From Acetobacterium wieringae (lineage in GTDB: Bacteria; Bacillota; Clostridia; Eubacteriales; Eubacteriaceae), in the NCBI RefSeq assembly GCF_001766835.1, contig NZ_LKEU01000029.1, positions 1-64,000 on the forward strand: DNA of 64,000 nt, read 5' to 3'. Each line of letters begins with the position of its first letter. Positions within the stretch are counted from its first letter, which is position 1. The notes beneath the pieces are model-generated. The model was not told the DNA's origin and did not search any database. It worked only from the letters and a program-made list of their open reading frames with translations. A program made the translations under genes and the position numbers. Positions 60,198 to 64,000 of the stretch are shown here, piece after piece.

Positions 60198-60365
60198 ATG
60201 TGTTGTAAAAATAATGAAGAGAGCCAATGCTGTGTAGCGGTTCATAAGGACAAAATTGTCCCGTGCGCTTTAGTTGTGCTTACAATTGCCTTTACGATTG
60301 CGGGGTTTGTCATCGGCCATCGTTTTATCGGCAAAGGGTGTTGTGAAAATCAGGATGAAGAATAG
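60198..60365 (+). CDS. Small Cys-rich single-pass membrane protein
   Basis: The 55-residue protein (ATG 60198 behind CTGGAGG) reads MCCKNNEESQCC at the start, then a transmembrane helix (about 22-42) and a tail GKGCCENQDEE. Three CC pairs flank the membrane segment. I know no family. The cysteines suggest metal or redox binding; this is inference. It has its own terminator. Confidence 0.75.
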   Translation: MCCKNNEESQCCVAVHKDKIVPCALVVLTIAFTIAGFVIGHRFIGKGCCENQDEE

Positions 60366-60390
60366 AGAAACGGAACGGTAAGAGTTACGA

Positions 60391-60422
60391 AAAAGACCGA
60401 AGCGAAAAACGCTTCGGTCTTT
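60391..60422. terminator. Bidirectional terminator
   Basis: AAAAGACCGAAGCG (60391-60404) pairs with its perfect complement (60409-60422) over a 4-nt loop. It serves the small membrane protein and the convergent parvulin gene. Confidence 0.94.
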
Positions 60423-60425
60423 TAA

Positions 60426-61184
60426 TCATAGGGTGCTTGCTTCCATTTTGACTGGATATTTTTGTTTGAGGTCTTCGACCTTGCCGATAAATGCTTTGTT
60501 CTGCTTTTCACGCAGTAAGTAATTACGAGCATTTTCCTTTACGGCATCAAAGGGGATCGTTTGAGCGATCTTGCGATCAGTCAGCTTAATAATATGGAAG
60601 CCAAACTGTGTTTGTACTGGTAGTTCGGTCATCTCATCGATTTCAAGGGCAAAGGCGGCGGATTCGAATTCGGGAACCATTTGACCTTTAGAAAAATAAC
60701 TGAGGTCTCCACCTTTTTCATTGGATGGACACATCGAGTACTCTTTCGCAGCAGCTGCAAAGGATTTTCCATTTTTGATTTCTTCAATCACGGTTACAGC
60801 TTGCTCTTCAGTCGGCAACAAAATATGGCTGGCTCGAATACTGTCGGGAGCAATGAACTGGTTCGGGTTCTCATCGTAAAATTTCTGAACTTCTTCATCA
60901 GGTACGGTGATATCCATCATGAATTTGGCAATCATATGGGTTTTAAGCAGCTTTTCTTCAGCATCGATGAGCATTTTTTGAAACTCTTCACTTTCATCGA
61001 CCTTTGCTGCCTTGCCTTCTAAATAAAAAAGCTCTTGAGCAATGAGTTCTTCTAGCAATTGACGTCGACCTTCTTTCGAAGTAAATTGATTTGCTTGTTC
61101 TTGGGGTAATTGTCTTATTAAGGCATCGAGATCCGCAGAGTAAATTGTTTTACCATTGACGGTAGCCAAAGGGGTTTTTTCCAT
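60426..61184 (-). CDS. Parvulin-type peptidyl-prolyl isomerase (cytosolic)
   Basis: The 252-residue protein has an N-terminal SurA/PrsA-like helical part (VNGKTIYSADLDALIRQLP) and a rotamase domain (about 115-205: RASHILLPTEEQA, CPSNEKGGDLSYFSKGQMVPEF, VQTQFGFHIIKL). There is no signal peptide, so unlike PrsA it stays inside the cell. The start is ATG 61184 behind AAAGGAG. Confidence 0.93.
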   Translation of the reverse strand: MEKTPLATVNGKTIYSADLDALIRQLPQEQANQFTSKEGRRQLLEELIAQELFYLEGKAAKVDESEEFQKMLIDAEEKLLKTHMIAKFMMDITVPDEEVQKFYDENPNQFIAPDSIRASHILLPTEEQAVTVIEEIKNGKSFAAAAKEYSMCPSNEKGGDLSYFSKGQMVPEFESAAFALEIDEMTELPVQTQFGFHIIKLTDRKIAQTIPFDAVKENARNYLLREKQNKAFIGKVEDLKQKYPVKMEASTL

Positions 61185-61404
61185 AATCGTCTCCTTTAGG
61201 TCCAAATAAATTTATTATCTTATATGATCATAGCCTGTGGATGGATCTTTGTCAATACGTAGTTCAGCTAGGCTACGAATCAAAGTAGCATACACTTGTA
61301 TCTAAACTGGTGTTGAGGGTAGCGCCTATGAGCAGGATGATTATGTGATTTGATCGATTTACATTAAGTAAAGCTTAATGATTCCGAATAATAAGACGGC
61401 ATGA

Positions 61405-61463
61405 TTGACAATTATGAAATGGAGCGCTATACTAGTGATAGATAGTTAGGTAAGCGCTAACTA
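61405..61463 (+). promoter_or_regulatory. Promoter and operator of the marR-lon unit
   Basis: TTGACA (61405-61410) and TATACT (61428-61433) are 17 bp apart. TAGTTAG (61443-61449) and CTAACTA (61457-61463) form a perfect dyad with a 7-bp spacer just after the transcription start, where an autorepressor would bind. Confidence 0.75.
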
Positions 61464-61484
61464 ATAAAAAAGTTGGGTGATAAT

Positions 61485-61904
61485 ATGACTTGTAAGAAAA
61501 ACGAATTATATGAGGCCTATCATAAACTGCTGAAACTGGATGCGGCATTGCATGAAAATGAAACCTGTCAGTGTCAGGCGGAAGATGTTACCTCAAAACA
61601 GAAATATTATCTGAAAATTATCGATAAGAATTATCGTGTCACCTTTAGTCAATTGGCTCAGGAAACACGAAATTCGAAACCGACGATTACTGAATTGATT
61701 AGTAAATTTATTTCCATGGGCTGTGTGTATCGTGAACGTTCACCAGAGGATGGCAGGGTGTATTTTATTTATCTCACACCAAAGGGTAAATCAATTGCCA
61801 GATCCGAGGAAAGAACCCAGATTCAAATGATTGAACGTATTAAAAGCAGTCTCAACGATGAAGAGCTGGATCAATTGATCACCTTACTAAACAAAATCCT
61901 TTAA
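61485..61904 (+). CDS. MarR-family transcriptional regulator
   Basis: The 139-residue protein has the MarR winged helix (TFSQLAQETRNSKPTITELISKF, then the wing RERSPEDGRVYFIYLTPKGK). N-terminal residues include CQCQ (about 28-31). The start is ATG 61485; a TTG four codons upstream is also possible. A dyad in its leader suggests autorepression, and lon follows 37 bp later, so it may control lon. Confidence 0.88.
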   Translation: MTCKKNELYEAYHKLLKLDAALHENETCQCQAEDVTSKQKYYLKIIDKNYRVTFSQLAQETRNSKPTITELISKFISMGCVYRERSPEDGRVYFIYLTPKGKSIARSEERTQIQMIERIKSSLNDEELDQLITLLNKIL

Positions 61905-61941
61905 TAAAAAACAAATCTTTAGAGGATGAGGAGGAAGAAAA

Positions 61942-64000
61942 ATGAGTACACTAGAAATTAAAAGCGCACCATTAATCCCGATTACGGAAACTGTAATTTA
62001 TCCGGGGATTTCAAATCGTATTTTTGTCAACGAAGATATTGGTAATAATATCAAAGAACTGATCATTAAAAATAATACCCTGGCCATCGGCTTGTCAACT
62101 AAGGATTATAAAGGATTGGTTCAATTGACTGCTGATTCCTTTTATCGGATTGGCGTGTTAATGAAATTTGACAACATTCAGAAATCCGATAATGGTTTCA
62201 TTATTGATATTACTACCATCAATCGTGTAAAGGTTCTGGATTTTACCTTCGAAGAAAAACAGATTACTGCTTCATATACTGTTCAAGATGATATACTGGA
62301 CATTAATGCTGATGAAGAGCAGGAAATGATTGTTTACATTAAAGGATTGATGAAAGACTTAAGTCATAATTTTAAAGGAGCTGAGTATTTTGTCAGTATC
62401 CTGGAAGGTCTGCCTTCATTAGAAGAAATTATGGGTTATACCATTCCGATGATGGGCATTCCATTAAAAAGCAAACAGGTTCTTTTAGAAATTGATTCAT
62501 TAAAAGAACGTGCCTTGAGCTTTATTGACTATATTATCCGGGAAAAAGATTCGGTTCATTTGCAACTGGAAATCAGCAAAAAGTATTCCCAACGAAAGGA
62601 TAAAACCTATCGTGAAGCGATGCTTCGGGAACAGTTAAAAAATATTAAAGCCGAACTCGGAGAACTCGATGAAGAGCTGGAAGAAGAAGCCGATTACCGC
62701 AAAAAAGTGCTGGATTCGGATATGCCCCCGGATGTTAAAAAAATCGCCTTGAAAGAGGTCAGGAAATTTGAAAACTCACCGCCCAATGGGGGTGAAAGCA
62801 ATGTGATTATGAACTATCTGGATTTGCTTTTAGAACTACCATGGACCAGTGAGAAAAAAGAAATTGATATTGAACACGCCAGAGCGGTATTGGAGTCTCA
62901 TCATTTTGGTATCGATGATGTAAAAAAACGAATCATTGAACATCTGGCCGTAATGAAATTAAAAAAAGATAAACAAGGTTCAATCCTGCTGCTGGTGGGA
63001 CCTCCGGGAACCGGCAAAACCAGTTTGGGAAGGAGTATTGCTGAAGCGTTGGATCGTAAATACGTACGAGCCAGTCTGGGTGGGGTTCGGGATGAGGCTG
63101 AGATACGAGGCCATCGTAAAACATACCTGGGGGCAATGCCAGGACGTATCATTAAAGGTATTGCCAATGCTGAAGCTAAGAATCCGGTGTTTATCCTGGA
63201 TGAAATAGATAAAATGGGCATGTCCCACCAGGGTGATCCTGGTTCAGCTTTGCTGGAAGTATTAGACCCAGAACAAAATTGTACCTTCTCGGATCATTAC
63301 CTGGAAATCCCCTACGATTTATCAGAGGTATTTTTCATCGCAACAGCTAATGATTTGAGCACCATCCCAGCACCGCTCTTGGATCGGGCAGAAATAATCC
63401 AGCTGTCGAGTTATACCAACGGCGAAAAGAAACGGATTGCCATCGATCACCTGCTGCCAAGTGTTTTAAAAGACCATGGATTGACCACTGAGATGCTTCA
63501 GATTGAAGATTCTGCCATCGAAGCAATTGTTGAAAACTATACAGCTGAAGCGGGCGTTCGAGGTTTGACCAAGCAGTTGGCAAAAATTGCCCGAGTTGTG
63601 TCGGAAAAAATTGTCTCTAAAAAAGTTGAGCTTCCCTTTGTTGTGACAACGAAAAACCTGAGTGACGTGTTAGGTAATAAAACCAGACGCCATGAAAAAG
63701 CTGGTGAAAATAACAAACCTGGCGTGGTAACAGGAATGGCATGGACAGCAGTTGGTGGAGAAATTCTCTTTACCGAAGCAAGCCTGATGCCGGGAAGTGG
63801 TAAGTTGACGTTGACGGGCCAATTGGGTGATGTCATGAAAGAAAGTGCTACGATTGCGATGAGTCTGATCCGATCCCGCTTGGGTGATCTGGCCAATGGC
63901 TTTGACTACTTTAAAAATGATACCCATATTCATGTTCCGTCCGGATCAACACCTAAAGATGGACCATCCGCTGGCGTTACCCTAACGACTGCACTGGCTT
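61942..64000 (+). CDS. lon: ATP-dependent protease Lon (partial, runs off the window)
   Basis: The frame is open for 686 codons to the end of the window. It has an N-terminal substrate domain (LIPITETVIYPG), coiled coil (REQLKNIKAELGELDEELEE), AAA+ module with Walker A GPPGTGKTS (about residue 353) and Walker B PVFILDEIDKMG, and the start of the protease domain with the catalytic serine in PKDGPSAGV (about residue 676). The catalytic lysine would lie beyond the window. It starts behind GAGGAGG, downstream of the MarR gene. Confidence 0.97.
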   Translation, partial: MSTLEIKSAPLIPITETVIYPGISNRIFVNEDIGNNIKELIIKNNTLAIGLSTKDYKGLVQLTADSFYRIGVLMKFDNIQKSDNGFIIDITTINRVKVLDFTFEEKQITASYTVQDDILDINADEEQEMIVYIKGLMKDLSHNFKGAEYFVSILEGLPSLEEIMGYTIPMMGIPLKSKQVLLEIDSLKERALSFIDYIIREKDSVHLQLEISKKYSQRKDKTYREAMLREQLKNIKAELGELDEELEEEADYRKKVLDSDMPPDVKKIALKEVRKFENSPPNGGESNVIMNYLDLLLELPWTSEKKEIDIEHARAVLESHHFGIDDVKKRIIEHLAVMKLKKDKQGSILLLVGPPGTGKTSLGRSIAEALDRKYVRASLGGVRDEAEIRGHRKTYLGAMPGRIIKGIANAEAKNPVFILDEIDKMGMSHQGDPGSALLEVLDPEQNCTFSDHYLEIPYDLSEVFFIATANDLSTIPAPLLDRAEIIQLSSYTNGEKKRIAIDHLLPSVLKDHGLTTEMLQIEDSAIEAIVENYTAEAGVRGLTKQLAKIARVVSEKIVSKKVELPFVVTTKNLSDVLGNKTRRHEKAGENNKPGVVTGMAWTAVGGEILFTEASLMPGSGKLTLTGQLGDVMKESATIAMSLIRSRLGDLANGFDYFKNDTHIHVPSGSTPKDGPSAGVTLTTALA

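Noticed and set aside
1..64000. CRISPR arrays, insertion sequences or replication origin
   Set aside because: I found no regularly spaced repeats, no transposase gene with terminal repeats and no DnaA-box cluster.

Overview
The window looks like a low-to-mid GC, Gram-positive strict anaerobe of the Clostridia, most likely an acetogen of the Eubacteriaceae (Acetobacterium-like). This is an inference from the gene content: a tungsten-type aldehyde:ferredoxin oxidoreductase beside a MoaD/ThiS protein, rubredoxin, FeoA-FeoA-FeoB iron uptake, a GntR/YtrA-controlled ABC operon, fused GshAB, HisZ plus short HisG, YjfB, and strong AGGAGG ribosome sites with TTGACA/TATAAT promoters. No 16S or other taxonomic marker is present.

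Layout. 0.2-6.8 kb: a YtrA-type regulator with a perfect 14-bp-arm operator and its ABC exporter, a MacB-like ABC system with a secreted CARDB-like protein, a Yip1 membrane protein and ROK glucokinase. 6.9-13.2 kb: rubredoxin, a DUF554 protein, then a polyphosphate operon of Ppk1 flanked by two Ppx/GppA homologues, the first of which has lost its catalytic loops. 13.2-18.2 kb (minus): a complete branched-chain amino acid ABC importer (livKHMGF). 18.3-23.2 kb (minus): 4-alpha-glucanotransferase, Hsp33, RlmH, an unannotated 29-aa membrane peptide and a PAS-GGDEF diguanylate cyclase, with tRNA-Pro(CGG) on the plus strand.

23.2-33.3 kb is accessory and partly decayed. It holds a broken type I restriction hsdR, an AT-rich HEPN-motif gene with a probable 5' frameshift, a frameshifted PH-domain gene, several gene-start stubs (FMN-reductase-like, CadD-like), a flavodoxin/ferredoxin protein, a Crp/Fnr regulator with a nearby dyad, an SDR enzyme, a membrane MutS-like ATPase, a lipoprotein and a beta-rich surface-type protein without a signal peptide. 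33.4-38.5 kb: SagB-type nitroreductase and a small unknown gene that share a nearly identical promoter, a LytTR/DUF3021 pair, YbaK deacylase, and a TPM-domain/PspA envelope pair.

38.5-47 kb: feoB-feoA-feoA with repeated GTTAG-N6-CTAAC operators, gshF, the AOR/MoaD pair, a candidate 175-nt noncoding RNA with its own promoter and terminator (minus strand), and an orphan ArsD-like protein. 47.1-54.7 kb (minus): a compact histidine operon hisZGDCBHAF-IE lacking a histidinol-phosphatase. 55-64 kb: a PAS protein with a degenerate GGDEF domain, a HAD phosphatase, a lipoprotein, a GntP permease, YjfB with a SigD-like promoter, a small Cys-rich membrane protein, a cytosolic parvulin, and a MarR regulator with its own operator followed by lon, which runs off the window.

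The strongest leads for something undescribed are the ncRNA at 46.25-46.42 kb, the catalytically dead Ppx paralogue leading the polyP operon, the 29-aa peptide upstream of rlmH, and the twin promoter element at 33.4 and 35.5 kb. The defence-type genes at 24-26 kb look like remnants rather than a working system.
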